Assembly (NCBI GenBank): GCA_964016985.1
Contig: OZ024823.1
Location: forward strand, 27,501,095-27,565,094
Source: Anodontia alba
Taxonomy: Eukaryota; Mollusca; Bivalvia; Lucinida; Lucinidae
DNA: 64,000 nt
Direction: 5' to 3'
Shown here piece after piece: positions 22,701 through 37,700 of the stretch (within the stretch, counting starts at the first letter, position 1; every line of letters starts with the position of its first letter). The translations under genes and the position numbers were made by a program. The notes beneath the pieces are model-generated. The model was given only the letters and a program-made list of their open reading frames with translations. It searched no databases and was not told where the DNA came from.

Positions 22701-25700
22701 GAAACTAACAGTGTAGGTACTCATTAGAAGCACCTTCCCTAGGCTTGCCTTGGGAAGGTGCTTCTAATGAGTACCCACACTAAGGAGTACAGATAACAAA
22801 ATAACTAGATTGTGCACTCTGTGGCGCGTTATCACAAAATCCCACTGCTCCAAGTGTAACGGATGGAGGGAAAAATAATGTTGCGCTTGTACACCCTTAC
22901 CACATGGGGGAGTCATGTAGCAGGTTTGGTTGAATTCTGTGCAGTGGTTTAGAAGGAAATAGCATGACAGATGGATGGATGGACAGAGGCGTTTATAGTA
23001 TCCCTATCACTAAAGCATGGGGATAATAATTGGATACCCCTGTTAACTGGAGCTTTGAAGAGTGGCAGTTTGGAGAAATAGTCTCGGTAGAAGAGTAAAT
23101 TGCTTCCTGTTCTAGGGTATGGGTGGAGTTTGAATGCATTAGCAAGGTCAGTGTTTGCACTAACTTTCAGAAGCAAGACTGGGATTTTTGTCTGGAAGTA
23201 CAGTGAATTTAAAATTACAAATTTTATCATATATACAGTTGACTCTTGTTATCTTCACCTCGCTTATCTCGAATACCGGCCAATCTTGAAGTGAAAATCT
23301 GGTCCCTGTCTAAACATGAAAATCTTACAACAGGTAAAAATTGTGGAAAAGAGGAGAACTAAGAGCAATTTCTCCTCTTTTCCACAATATTTTCAATATA
23401 TTTCTAACTCCAAGAGTCCAATTACATATATATTTGTTAAATGTGGTTGTTCGAATTATTTTTTCCTCAAGTCTGCAAATCTGATATGTCGAGGTAGGAT
23501 ATCTCAAAGTATTTCATAGAGTCCCTTGGATTTCGAGATAAGGAGAGTCAACTATATATATTTTTTTTATCAGTATGTCAATTTCTTCCATGAAGTGTAT
23601 AATTCAATATGTTTGAAAGAAAAGAACACACTGGAACCTCTTTATGAGATGGTGTTGGATATAAAAAGGTGTTGGATATAAGACGGTGGGCTAAAATAAG
23701 CGATGTACCCAGACAAACATGTATTATGTATAGATTATATAGGAAAATGACCATTTATACATTTTTGTATGGATACAACACGGTTGTTTAGCTACCATGG
23801 TTTTTGCTTTGGATCCCAGCAATAGTGTTATAAAGAGGTTTCGGTGTATTTATTTTATCAGGTTTAATTTACTTAGTTGTCTAGAAGTGCAAATGATTGG
23901 TGATAATGCATGATATTAGCATTATGAAGCGTTTCCCATAGTGTACTGATTATATCGCCTGTCCATAAAAATATTTGCTTGTATCATACATGTAGCTCCA
24001 GATAAGCCACTAATTTTTAACCAAAAAGTGCTGCAGATATTTTACTAATTTCTTCACAAAAACATGTTGTTGGTACTCATTTGAAGTGCCTTGCTGAGGT
24101 GCTTCTAATGACTACCCCACAGCATATATTTTTGTGAAGAAATAAAAAAAAGGTAATGTAGATACCCCTCCTTATCTGAAGCTATGTTGTATGCATGTTT
24201 TTGCATTTTTAGGATTTTTTGGTTATTTCAGTTCTGTGGTATTCTGGGAGCAGCACTGGTTCCCCTCACATATATGTCCACATGGCTGTTGTGTCATTCA
24301 GTTACAGCTTCCTTATTGGGTTCATCTTTTGTTTTATTTGGTGAGTACCTTAGTTACACACTTTGCCCTCTTCAAGACAGGTATAGGAGATCACACATAG
24401 CTCCAGATAAGCGGGGGTATCCAGATTATACTTTATTTCTCCACAACACATTGTGGCTACTCTATCTCATTAGAAGCGTCATTGTGCATCCCTGGGCTAG
24501 GCACATAAGTCTTGTAGAAAATGCTGTGCCCCTGGTAATTTATCGAGGACACAGTTAAGTTCCCATGATGCTTACTTTGGGGACAGTTTTAACATAAATA
24601 GTCATTTTTGTTATACCCCACCACATGATAGTGGCAGGGTATTTTGATTTCACTTTGTTCTTCTGTGTGTCTGTCCATCTGTTGTACACCCGCCCATCTG
24701 TCATATGTTGGTCCATCCCTATTTTAATTTCTGGACGATAACTTTAGTAAATCCTGATGGATTTCAACAAACTTGGTATGTGCATTGATATTGTGGAGAT
24801 CTGATTTGGAACTGCCAGTGGGCAAATTTTTTCAATTTTTGATAGTTATTTGCCCGCCACATGATAGTGGCAGGGTATTCTCGTTTCACATTTTTATTTA
24901 GTCAACATTCATATGTATTTCAGTTTGCATGTAATTTCTTAGTTTAAATGAAATATTTGGTCCTGTTCTCAAGGGAAGAGATAAGAAAATTATTTCAACC
25001 TTTACCACTCTCTGGACAGATTCAGCAGATGACAAATTGATAATATATGTTCTTTTTCTTTTTTTCCAGAAAATAGACTTGGACATTTCATGCAAATTGT
25101 TTCCTTAGGAGACAAAGTCTTTTTCTGGAAAAAAAAAAAATGTTGTTAGCTCCAGAGAAGGCACTTTTTTCAACTGAAAAATATAGATGTTTTCTTAATT
25201 CTCAACACAGTCATAAGTTAAGGGTATTTATTAGTGGTGCCTTGATGAGGCACTTCTAATGAGTATCCACAATATATGTTTTTGTTAAGAAATATGAAAA
25301 AAATTTATGTGGATATCTCTATTTATCTATAGCTATGATATATATATGTGTTGATAGATTTTTTTTATTTCTCAACAAAAATATGTTGTGGGTACTCATT
25401 AGTAGCACCTCTGTGAGGCACTTCTAATGAGTACCACAATATGTGTTTTTGTCAAGAAATAAGAGAAATATTATGTGGATACGCCCTCTTATTTGGAGCT
25501 ATGATATATACTTGTTGTATTTTGTGATATTTTCCAGATACTGGTGTTTTAACATTATCTAGACATATTCTTCTAGATCCTATTCTCATGTTCTTCATTA
25601 TGGCAGCTACGTATTGTCTTCTCAAGTTTTTATCTCTTAGAGACAGGTAACAAACTATCCTATTTACTCTAAATATTCAGCCCCCCTTAACTCCTTGCCA

Positions 25701-28700
25701 TATACAGTAAAGCTCCAATATAGCGCGGTCTTCGGGGTCGAGAGTCCGCTATCGCGATATAAACGGTGCGCGATATAAGTCCAGACGTACCATACATGTA
25801 TAACAGCATGCATAACACTGGCTTGGTTTGTTGCTGTGGTAGTTTGCTGAGACATCACTTATAAATGGCATTCAGTCATGCTGTCCGCCATATTTCCTAA
25901 TTAAAATTGGATTAGAATTGCTCAATGGCATAATTTACAATGGTGCGCTATGTCTAACAAGTAATTTCAATCGAAATCAGCTGATAAACTACATTTGAAA
26001 GCAAAAGATCATCGGGTGGACAATATAGCATGCCAATTTGGATACTCTGGTTCCCTGGAACTGCGAAGGGAAGTTACTCCAATTGCTTCAGTTGTGCTAA
26101 GATAATTTGAGTTGCTTCCCTTTTCTTATTATTGTGTTGCGGGCGCAAAAAAAAACTGTAGTTTATCAAAGTTAATTTCTTTTTATTTTAACTTTATTGT
26201 TGTTTTTTTTTTTCGTTTTTTTTTTTTGACGCAGTTGTTTTCTTTTGAAATATTTATTGCTACAGAAGTGTAAAATAAGCGGACTAAGATCTGTGTATGT
26301 GGGACAGAAACATCGTAAGACTACTGTCTTGTAAAATTTGCTGGTGTTGAAAAGGAAGCGGACTGTTTTCATCTGTTGAACAAAATTAGTTTGTGGGCAT
26401 CATTGACTGATTGACCATTGAGTAGGTCTATGTACACAATGATGATAATGATTATGACAATAACGGCGATATAATTTATTGTTTGCCACTTATAATCAAC
26501 GTGTGCACTGATTGACACTAAGTGGATTGTTTATCATAATACCTGATGCGACTTAGCTTCGGGATAGGCTCGAAAATAATTACCTGAGGCAGAACACGTT
26601 TTTTTTTTTTTTTTTTTCCCCAGAAGTTAAATAAAACAACAAACATTTTATGTTTTTAAATCTTTTTGCATATGGAAAATTTTGGAGCCATGGCCGATTC
26701 GCGATATACTGGATTTTGTGAAATAACGGACCGCGATGTATTGGATCTACACTGTACTTACATAGCTCCAGATAAGGCACCTTTTTTTAGCAAAATTTGA
26801 TATTTTTTGTGTTTCTCCCTAAAAACTTATGTTGTGTAGCTGGTCTCGGTGGCCCAGTTGGATGCGCCGTCCGACTGGAGACTAGGAGGTCGCGGGTTCA
26901 ACCCCTGCCGAGGTCAGCAACTGTCTTTTGTGGAGATTGATCATGAAATATTTTCTACAGTCGTTCTCTCCCTTCCACTGATTCAAGAAGGACAGTTGTC
27001 AGTTTCTGGCGGAAGAATACGCACAATATTGGTTAACCGCTTAGAGGACTAAGCCTGCCCAGTAAAAGTGTGGTTAGGTAAACTGACCACGCTCGACATG
27101 ACCCCATTGGGTTGACTGGGCCGTAAAACCTCAACACAAACAAACCCTTTGAGGCACTTCTAACTAGTGCCCACAACATATATTTTGGGAAAAAGTAAGG
27201 AAAATATTTACCTGATAGCCCCCTTGAGCTTTTGGTAGCATAAAATTATATTAGCTCCATTATATTGGTCTGAGTGTTTAAGTTGATAGGGCATCTGCCA
27301 ATTTGGAACGTCTGTGGCCTGAGAGGACAGCATTTACTTCCCAAACACAAAAGTACCTTGCCAGCTTTGCAAATGACCAAAACAGTGCCTGGCACATCCT
27401 TGTAGTCAAGTGAGGATCTATATGCAGTTTGTTAGATTGATTCAGTAGGACCGAGAACAGATATGGAAATTAAACATTTTTAAGTGCAGACTGATCTGGT
27501 TTCTTACAAGTGATAATTTACTATTTTGCTTGTCACTACATCTTCGGTATATTACTGATCACTTGTATAAGTTTATATATTTAGACTCGATTAAGCAGGT
27601 GTCAGGTGTTGGTTAGAACCTGGGAATTACATACTTATAGGTGAATTGCCTAGCTGGTCCAACTGATAACCTGTCTAAAAATGGCCAGTTTTGACTAAGT
27701 GCTCATCCATGAAAGTTAGTCCATTTTCCTTACATCTAGGTGGACATATTTCGCTTAGACTGTCCAAATATTTAAGGCAAATAGCTGGGCCCAATATTGC
27801 AGTTGGCAGCATGTCAGACTGCAGATCTAGGGGTCATGAGTTCAAGTCCCAGCTCGGCCACATTTTTATTGAGATTGATCATGACATAATTTCTACGACC
27901 ATTCTTCCCCTTCCGCTGATGCAAGAAGCACAGTTGTCAGTTACTGTTGAAAGTATGTGCACAAGTACTCGTTAACAGGTTAACAGCATAGAGGACTAAG
28001 CCCACCCAGAAACATTGTGAGAAGGTTTGCTGACTGGCTCAACATCTCCCTAATGGGTTGACTGGGCCATAAAACCTCAACTTAATTTCAGGCAGATATG
28101 GTATTTGTTTGTTTGTGTTGAGGTTTTACGGCCCAGTCAACCCAGTGGGGTCATGTCGAGCGCGGTCAGTTTACCTAACCACACGTTTACTGGGCAGGCT
28201 TAGTCCTCTCAGCGGTTAACCAGTATTGTGCACATTCTTTCGCCAGAAACTGACAACTGCCCTTCTTGAATCAGCGGAAGGGAGAGAATGACCGTAGAAA
28301 ATATTTCATGATCAATCTCCACGAAAAAATGTTGCCGGCCTCGGCGGGGGTTGAACCCGCGACCTCCTAGTCTCCAGTCGGACGGCGCATCCAACTGAGC
28401 CACCGAGGCCGGCAGATATGGTATTTACATGAATGACAAATAGGCAAAGTCTGTATTGAAACATAAAACTGTCTTCAGAATCTCCTTTGATAACATGAGG
28501 GATGGTTATTTGCACAGTAGATTTATATGCTTCTGAAATGTTAACTGGTTTGGATGATACCCAGTCAGTGTATTTATCTTATGTTATTGCAGTAAATGTC
28601 CCAAACTTCTGAACCTTTCATTCTATATTTTCTTGGCATAAATTTTGATTTTTATGCCCTTGTTGCTTAAAATGCTTAGTTGAATAGCAAACAGTGTAGA

Positions 28701-31700
28701 CCCCAATCAGGCTGTTCCCAAAGAAGCAGTCTTGTCTGGGTCTACACTGTTTGCATTTGCTTTTTGTCAAAAACTTTGGTGAACAAAGTTTTAGGACATT
28801 TATCATAATAATTTATGCTGCTACTGTGTGGTTATATTTTCAGGTCTTATTCCTTCAGCTGGTGGTTTTGGTTAGCCTGTTTAGGAGTATTTTTGGCTTG
28901 TTCTATAGGGTAAGAATATGTTTTTTTTTTTAACTCACCTGAGCCGAAGGCTCCAGGTGAGCTATATTGTGATCACTCACCGTCTGTTGTCGTCGTCCGT
29001 CTGTCTGTCCGTCCACAATCTTTAAACAACATCTCCTTCTAAACCACTGATTGGATTTTGACCAAACATCACAGGAATGATCCTTGGTTGATCCTCTTTC
29101 AAATTTGTTCATATGGTTCCTGTCCATTGCATATCTAGGTCACAGGAGCTAAAAATAAATTTTTTAACTAAAAACTTAAAAAATCTTCTTGTCAGAAACC
29201 AGTTGACCGATTTCAATATAATTTTGCAGAAATGTTCCTTTGGTGATCCTCTACCAAGATTGTTCAAGCCATTTGGATTCGTCAAAAAAATGGCCACCAG
29301 GGGGCGGGGCTTATTTTCCCTATATATCTATATAGAAAACTTTAAAAATCTTCTTGTCAGAAACCACTGGACCGATTTCTATATAATTTTGCAGAAATGT
29401 TCCTTTGGTGATCCTCTACCAAGATTGTTCAAGTCATTTGGATTCGTCAAAAAACATGGCCGCCAGGGGACGGGGCTTATTTTCCCTATATATCTATATA
29501 GAAAACTTTAAAACTCTTCTTGTCAGAAACCACTGGACCGATTTCAATATAATTTTGCAGAAATGTTCCTTTGGTGATCCTCTTCCAAGAATGTTCAAAC
29601 CATTTGGATTCGTCAAAAAACGTGGCCGCCAGGTGGCGGGGCTTATTTTCCCTATATATCTGTATAGAAAACTTTAAAAATCTTCTTGTCAGAAACCACT
29701 GGACTGATTTCAGTATAAAACGGCAGGAATGTTTCTTTTGTAACCTTCTCCCAAGATTGTTCAAGCCGTCATGATTCGTCAAAAAACATGGCTGCCAGGG
29801 GGCGGGGCTTATTTTCCCTATATATCTATATAGAAAACTTCAAAAATCTTCTTGTCAGAAACCACTGGACCGATTTCTATATAACTTGGCAAAAATGTTT
29901 CCTTGGTGATCCTCTACTAAGATTGTTCAAGCCATCATGATTTGTCAAAAAACATGGCTTCTAGGGGGCGGGGCTTATTTTCCCTGTATATCTATATAGA
30001 AAATTTTAATGATCTTGGCAGAAATGTTTCCTTGTTGACCCTCTACCAAGATTGTTTAAGTTATCATGATTCGTCAAAAAACCTGGCCGCCAGGGGGCGG
30101 GGCTTATTTTCCCTATATATCTATATAGAAAAGTTTAAAAAATCTTCTTGTCAGAAACCAATGGACTGATTTCAATATCACTTAGCAGGAATGTTTCTTT
30201 GGTGACCCCCTACCAAGATTGTTCAAGCGGTCATGATTTGTCAAAAAACATAGCTGCTAGGGGGCGGGGCATATTTTCCCTATATATCTATATAGAAAAC
30301 TTTAAAAATCTTCTCTTAAGAAACCGTTGGATCGAGTTCAATGTAACTTGGCTGGAATGTTGCTTTGGTGACCTTCTACCAAGATTGTTCACGCCCTCAT
30401 GATACGTCAAAAAACATGGCGGCCAGGGGGGGGGGGGGGTGCTTATTTTTCGTATATATCTGTATAGAAAACTAAAATTCTTCTTGTCAGAAATCACTTG
30501 ACTGATTTCAATATTACTTGGCAGGAATGTTGCTTTGGTGACCCTCTACCAAGATTGTTCAAGCAATTCATGATTCGTCAAAAAACATGGCTGCAAGGGG
30601 CGGTGCTTATTTTCTCTATAAAGCTAAATAGAAAACTTTAAAAATCTTCTTGTCAGAAACTACTGAACCAATTGCAATATAACTTGGCAGGAATGTTCCT
30701 ATGGTGACCCTCTACCAAGTTTGTTCAAGCAGTCATGATTCGTCAAAAAACATGGCTGTTAGAGGGTTGGGCTTATTTTCCCTATATTGCTATATAAAAC
30801 ATTTTAAAAATCTTTTTGTCAGAAACCACTGGACCGATTTCAATATAACTTGGCAGAATTGTTCCTTTGGTGATCCTCTTTCAAGATTCAGTTCAAGCCG
30901 TCATGATGCATGAAAAAAAACATGGCCACTGGGGAACAGGGCTATAAAATTTATACAAAAATCTTAGAGCAGTGAACTTGGCTGAAACTTCAGCAGTAAG
31001 TATGCAAAGCTGTTTGCTCAGGTGAGCGATATAGGACCATCATGGTCCTCTTGTATTTTTTTTATCACAGTCAACCCTCTTTATACCAACACTTGATACA
31101 ACAAATTCGGTAAAATGATAATTTGACTGGCACAAAACATATACTCTAAAGCAGTTAATCAGAAATTATGCAAGAACATGGTATTTAACACACTTCCAGA
31201 AATATACATTTTGGATATTTGTTAGAACCACCTCACTTATGATTTATGAAGAAGTAATAATAAAACCAAGTCATTTGTACATATTATTCTGTTCATTAAT
31301 GATCCTTTACAACAGCAAATTCCATTTAATGGCAACATCTTTAGGAACAAGTGCTGTTGTTGTTACTAGGGTTCTTGTGCAAATAAGAAAAAAATATGTG
31401 CTAGTTCAGAATGTTCAAATGGCCTAAATAGAGATAAATGTATATACCTTTGGTATAGTAAGAATGTTTTGTTAAGTGTTGAAGTTACAGGTATCAATTA
31501 GTCAATCAGATTTTTAACATAGCCGAGCAACAGTGTCACATAGGGGCTCCACCTTACAAGTATTTCTGATACAAAATGTTTATATTTCTAGTCTGATTTT
31601 GCAAATTTTCAACTACTAAGTTATTTGCAGAGTCTAGTAGATATTTCATGTGAATTGTCTGCTTGGCAGATGATTCACAGGAAATGTCAAGAAGTGTTTC

Positions 31701-34700
31701 CTCTGAAAAATAAAAAAATGTGGTCTGCTGCATGTAACTGATTATCATCCAAAACTGAAATGTGTACACATTTGTTAGAGTGAGACAGTTTCCAGGAACA
31801 GTACACATATCTGAAATACAAAAGTTTGCAAGAAAAATCATGCTAACATCCTGGGCCCTGTTGTTCAAAGCTAACGATGTCGTTAGTTAACGATTCGTTA
31901 AAATTTAAATCGAGTGATACACAAATATGCTGAATTTTTTTCTGAAAAAATGTGAGTAGCTTTTGCAAAAAATATCAGAATATTGTATATTGAATCTGCT
32001 AAAACAGTTAACGAAATGACCCTTAACAAGCTCGTTAAGCTAACGCTTTGAACAACCAGGCCCTGCTTTATTTTTGTTAACTCTTCACTTGATACTCAGC
32101 TTACTTAGAATCAGTTTTAAGAAAGTCTTGAATTTCTCAATCTTTTACAATAGGCACATGTGTTGTATTTACCCTAAATATTTGGGCATTTACAAACATG
32201 AGCCATGAACTAGTTTGTGTATCTGGGACAAACTACTTCACCCAGCTGAAGTTTAGACTTATCACCATTTGGCAAAGACTTAAGATTAACATACCAAATA
32301 GTTACATTGTCTGAAGAGTAGACTGCACATATACACAGTCTGATCAGGATGTACACCATCATAGCTCCAGATAAGTGGAGTACCCAGATAAATATTCTTC
32401 TTATTTTTCTATGTTTATCATCTTGTTGTTACTCATTGAGGCACTTCTAATGAGTACACACTACATGTGGGTTTATAGAGAAGAAAAATATCAATATGTT
32501 TTGGTTGAAAACAACAGTTTAATTGAAATTATGCACCATTTACTATATACAGCCTGCAAGGTCCATGGATTGGCTTCTAACATGTTTTATGAACAGATTA
32601 TTGTTTGGTAAGGGTTTAACCCTTTCATATCTGAGTTTCTAAAATAGACTCTTCCATGCCTGCATTTTGACACATGGTGACAGTTATAAATCAAGAACAG
32701 AATGGCAAACAGTGTAGATCCAGATGAGATGGCTCAATATGAGCCATCTCATCTGGATCTACACTGTTTGCAAATGTATCTGTCTTGGTGTACAGGGCTG
32801 AAAGAGTTAAGACTCAAATCAGCCTGTGCATCTGTGCAGTCTGATCAGAGACTTTGTTGTCCACATGAAAAAAAACTTTGTATCCTTGGCAGTCCAAAAT
32901 GTGCTCAGTGAAGATTCTGATAAGACTGTGTAAATGCACAGGTTGATCTGAATCTGTGCTGGGTATGAGTTTTCTGACACTGACAGTATGTTTTCTGATG
33001 CTGCGGCTAATATGTATAAGTAGAGTAGATCCCAATTCATGTATGTTGTATTAAAGAAGTGTCTTTGGAGTATATATATGAATTGCATCAACCAAGATCA
33101 CACTGAGCATTTACACACTCTGTCAGAGATATTGTTGTCCATTAGATTGTCTCATTGGCGTCATGGTTAGAATGCCTCACTTGGAACCCAGGGATTGCAG
33201 ATTAGAATCCAGTTGCACTGGTCCAGACACTTTTAGACCATTCGTACTAACTTAATGTGGCATGATTGATTACACAAAGGACAGGATGGCATTTAGATAT
33301 GGGCAGTGGTGCTACTTATGTATGAAAAGGCACTTCCAATGAGTACCCATAACTTATGTTCAGCATTCCCATTCACATACTGCAGTATGTGATTCGCGTA
33401 GAGAATCTGCCATGAGCGTACAGAATTGTTGGTATCTATGTACATAAACGTACCAAAAATTTGGTGCATGTATAAATTGCAACATGCGTATATCCTACTG
33501 AGTCAGTTTTCGCTCATTAGCATATCCTTTTGAATATTAATAAAGCATCGAAACACTGCGGTTGCTGATGGACAATAACGAATACGTGCGACCAGTGCAT
33601 TGAAACCGATCGAGGATCGTTACGGGGTTCACGGAATGTATTTATATTCTTACTGAGAGGGATAAGATTATTGTTCATTGACTATTGTGTATGATCTTTT
33701 TTGCATTATCCAATCACTGACGGATGACCATTACATTGTATCGCGGTTCAGTGGGCACTTCTTTTTCTCCGAGTTTTGATACAGCTCGGTTTGCTCAAGT
33801 GTATACAAAAGTTGTAAATTAGATCGATAATTATTGCATGCATACGAAATATTTTGTTTCATTTAGATCAATTTAGGATAGTTGTACTGCTGCATGACTA
33901 CTTTAGACAAGTTTTTAATGACTGTTATCAACAAAAACATGTACTTATTGCCATAAAATCTACATGTCATAAGTTTTCGCAACTTTCTAATTTCCCGAAA
34001 AAAAGTTTAATTATTCAGTCAATAAACACTGTTATGAATATTAAAAGCACTCAGAACTCCCAGGAAAATATCATACACTCTTTCATAGAGTTTCCAATCT
34101 TTCATGCTATTTTGCAGTAGCGTTTTCTATAAAATCAGTATGTCTGGCTCACACTGAACGAAAGGAACAACATTCTGGACAGAACCTGTTTTACCTGTTT
34201 TCGAACATTGTATATCTAGGAAGCTTTAATAGTACTTGAACTTGGCTGTAAGTATTAGGTTCTTTTGACTGAAGAATATGTTTTGGAAAAGTGATGTCTT
34301 GATATCATGATTGAAGCACAGTTTTCCTTTTATTTAAAATACTAAGACAAAGTACCTAAAACTGACCACAATGACATTTTAAGTATAAAGTCTTCCCAGT
34401 GCTTAACAGTGCATTTAATTACCCCAAAATATGTGTACCCTCAAAAAGTGATCTTTACCCCCAAGTGCTAAACCCAAGGGGTACATGTACCCCTAAATTA
34501 AAATGTGAGTGGGAATGCTGATGTTTTCATGTTGAAATAAGAAGAATATTATATGAATACCCTCTCTTATTACAAAAATATGCATTGCCAGCCTAGTTCA
34601 ATCATTGTTGAAAGGCAAAACCACCATCAGCTTTTGTTTCCATTGGTTTATTGCATAGCTCCAGATATGGTGGTATCAAGAAAGTGTTTTTATACGCCCG

Positions 34701-37700
34701 TTTGAAAAACGGGACGTATTATGTTACGGGGTATGGCGTCGTCCGTAAACTTTTTCGTTTCCTGCTAACTCCTCCTACAGTTTACATCCGATCAAGCTGA
34801 AACTTGGTATATAGTTAGACCATGATATGGCGCAGCGCATATTATTTCAGGGTTACAGTCCACCAAATGTTTGCAGAGTTTTGCCCCTTAGAAAATTTCT
34901 GTAAACTTCTCATTTCCGGTTAACTCGTCCTACATTTTACATCCGATCAAGCTGAACTTCATGTATAGTTAGACCATGATGTGGAGCAGCCCCTATTGTT
35001 TCAAGGTTACAGTCCACCAAATATTAGCAGAGTTATGCCCCCTTTGAAAATTTAAGTAGACTTTTCCTTTCCGGCTAACTCCTCCTACAGTTTACATCCG
35101 ATCAAGCTGAAACTTGATTTGTAGTTAGACGATGATGTGGAGCAGCGCATATTGTTTCAGGGTTACAGTCCACCAAATATTAGCAGAGTTAAACCCCGTT
35201 GAAAATTTCTATTAATTTTTTGTTTACGGCTAAATCCTCCTATAGTTTACATCCGATCAGGTTGAAACTTCATAAATAGTTACACGATGATGTGGAGCAG
35301 CACATATTATTTCGAGGTTACAGTGCACCAAATATATGCAGATTTATGCCCCTTTGAAAGTTTTTGTAAACTTTTCGCAGCATAATGTTTAGAGGCAATA
35401 GTGTGCAAATTTTATTTTATAATAGGTATATTTTTTGCAAATAACTAAAGTTTTGGTCATATGGGCAAGATATTGATTTTTTTTTTTTTTTTTTTTTTTT
35501 TAACATCTTCTTTTATTAGATTTGCAAGGAAAGGTTGCCATTATTAAATCTTTATAAATACATGTACATAATTCTTTTTGGATTTTTTTTTTTAATACTC
35601 TTCTGATTTGGCTCCTTTGAAGAAAAAAATCAATACATGTATTAAACAAGTTAAAGGTTTACAAAAAAATATCTTGCAGCATTTTTTTTTTTTGGTTGTT
35701 TATTTTTGTTTTGTTATTGTTTGGTCCAAAATTGAAGTGTAGGAAAAACAAATCAGCCAAAGGCTTATGAGCTTATAATATAGCCATGCTTCTGTGGTGT
35801 GTCCTCCGTCAGAAAGCACTTCTCCCTAGAAGCAGCAAACTTCTCCCTATTTTCCCAGGAGGGAGAAGTCACTTCTTCCTTAATTTCTGGGCCAGCTTGG
35901 ACCCTTAGGTTGCAGTTCACCAAATATCAGCAGAGATATGCCCCAATGAAATTTTTAATTTTTTTTTTTTTTTGTAATTCCACTTACAGTTTATATCCGG
36001 AGCAATGAATTATACAGGAGCCAGTTTTTTGTGCTACATTTGATTATTTGCCACGGGCGTATAATGCCCCGCTTGGCGGAGCTCTTGTTGTTATTTCTGC
36101 ATGAGCAACATGGGGATCACTTACTGGCATCACCATTGGGTCATCATTATTGGCATCAACAATGTTAAGTCTGTGCATTTAGCTCCATTTCTCAAACACT
36201 AAGGCTTCTAAGCTAATGAAACTTCATATACATATCAGCCATGATGCACTCCATCAGGAAAACACGCCTATATAATTTTGACCCCCTTAAACCCCACTTT
36301 TATATAGTAAAACTGGGGTTTACAGGGGTATACATTATTTTTCTTATTTCTGCTCAAAACATAGATTGTGGGTACTCGTTAGAACCACCTCGACGAGGCG
36401 GTTCTAATGAGTACCCACAATCTATGTTTTGAGCAGAAATATGAAAAATATCAGAATTTTTTATCTGGAAATTTTCCCGTTATTGGTTGTAAAATTTTCA
36501 ATATATTTGAATAGGCATGTTTTCGTAATGCTTTCCACTGCCATTGACTGTTATTGGCCTTGACCTACTTTCATGCTGAGCAAACAATGTTTAGTCTGTA
36601 CGTTTAGGTCTGTTTTTTGAATGCTGCCAGCAGCTGCGACATAACCATTTGACAAATTTCTTGTTTCAAGTATTAATGTTATGAAAATTTCTTCACAAAA
36701 CATATGTTGAAGATGGAATCACAATTAGAAGCTTCCTGGAGAAGTGCTTCTAATGAGTACCCTCTGTATATAATAAAAAAATAAATATCCATCCAAATAC
36801 TCATGCTATCATGTTGTATGTTTTAGGGTGAAGTTTGTGGGATTGTTTGTTATATTGCTGGCTGGTTACAGCACTTTATCAGATTTATGGAGGTTACTAG
36901 GGGACCAGTCATTATCACTGGTAAGTACAGTAGTATCAGGGTTGTGGAATTATCAAATTTTATTACTTGTCCTGTGTCCACATACAATAAATGGTAAAAT
37001 CAACTTGTCCAACCAAGATTTACTTGCTCGAAATTTGATGTTTTTTCTTATTTCTTGACTCAAATGAGAAGATCAGCCATTTGTATCAGCTGTAATGAAC
37101 CTTTTATGGTGAAACACTTCCTGATCGACTGCATTGAATTCTTTCATGTGCGACGTCAATTCTTCCAAACAAATGACCTGAGATACTTATTTGAAAATGT
37201 ACCGACTGATAACATACTTCTGTTTTTAAAACACATCAATCTTTTTAACAAAGTATAACTGGTTTAGTTTTTAAATTCATTCTAGTTTTACATTTTATGC
37301 ATTTATGACTTATCATTATAATCATGTCATTACAGAACCATGTTAGTTCACCATTTTGACGCAAATGACCCTCATGGGTTGATGCGTCGTTAAACCTGAA
37401 CTCATCATCATCATCACCTTATTTCTTGAAGAGACCATACATTATGGGTACTAATTAGAAGCTTCTCACTGAGGCACTTCTAATGACACATTATTCTAAA
37501 ACACAACATGTGTTTTCTTTGAGAAATGAAAAAAATATGTATCCCATAATATGGATACACTTCTTAGCTAGAGCTATAAAGTCCTTGTCTCAGGTCAAGT
37601 AAATTGAACTTTCTTACTTGTCCTTAGGCAAATGGGACAAGTTTGACAGCCTTGATACTATCATTATGTAGTAAGTATGTACAGGCTTTGGTCAGAATAC

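Noticed and set aside
26839..26920. SINE heads as true tRNA genes
   Set aside because: Each is joined to the same body and tail and is flanked by target-site duplications, so they are retroposed and not tRNA loci.
26849..27052. Frames reading [18 protein letters not shown] at SINE sites (26849, 28209, 45095, 55575) as genes
   Set aside because: They are translations of the tRNA-like SINE head and body, repeated at every SINE copy.
29113..30402. Overlapping open frames of 75-132 codons with [12 protein letters not shown] motifs
   Set aside because: They are read-through of the 165-bp tandem core of a mobile element; each frame is one or two units long.
33854..34120. 88-codon frame inside the 1.16-kb element as a transposase
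   Set aside because: No catalytic or DNA-binding motif is visible and it covers a small part of the element.
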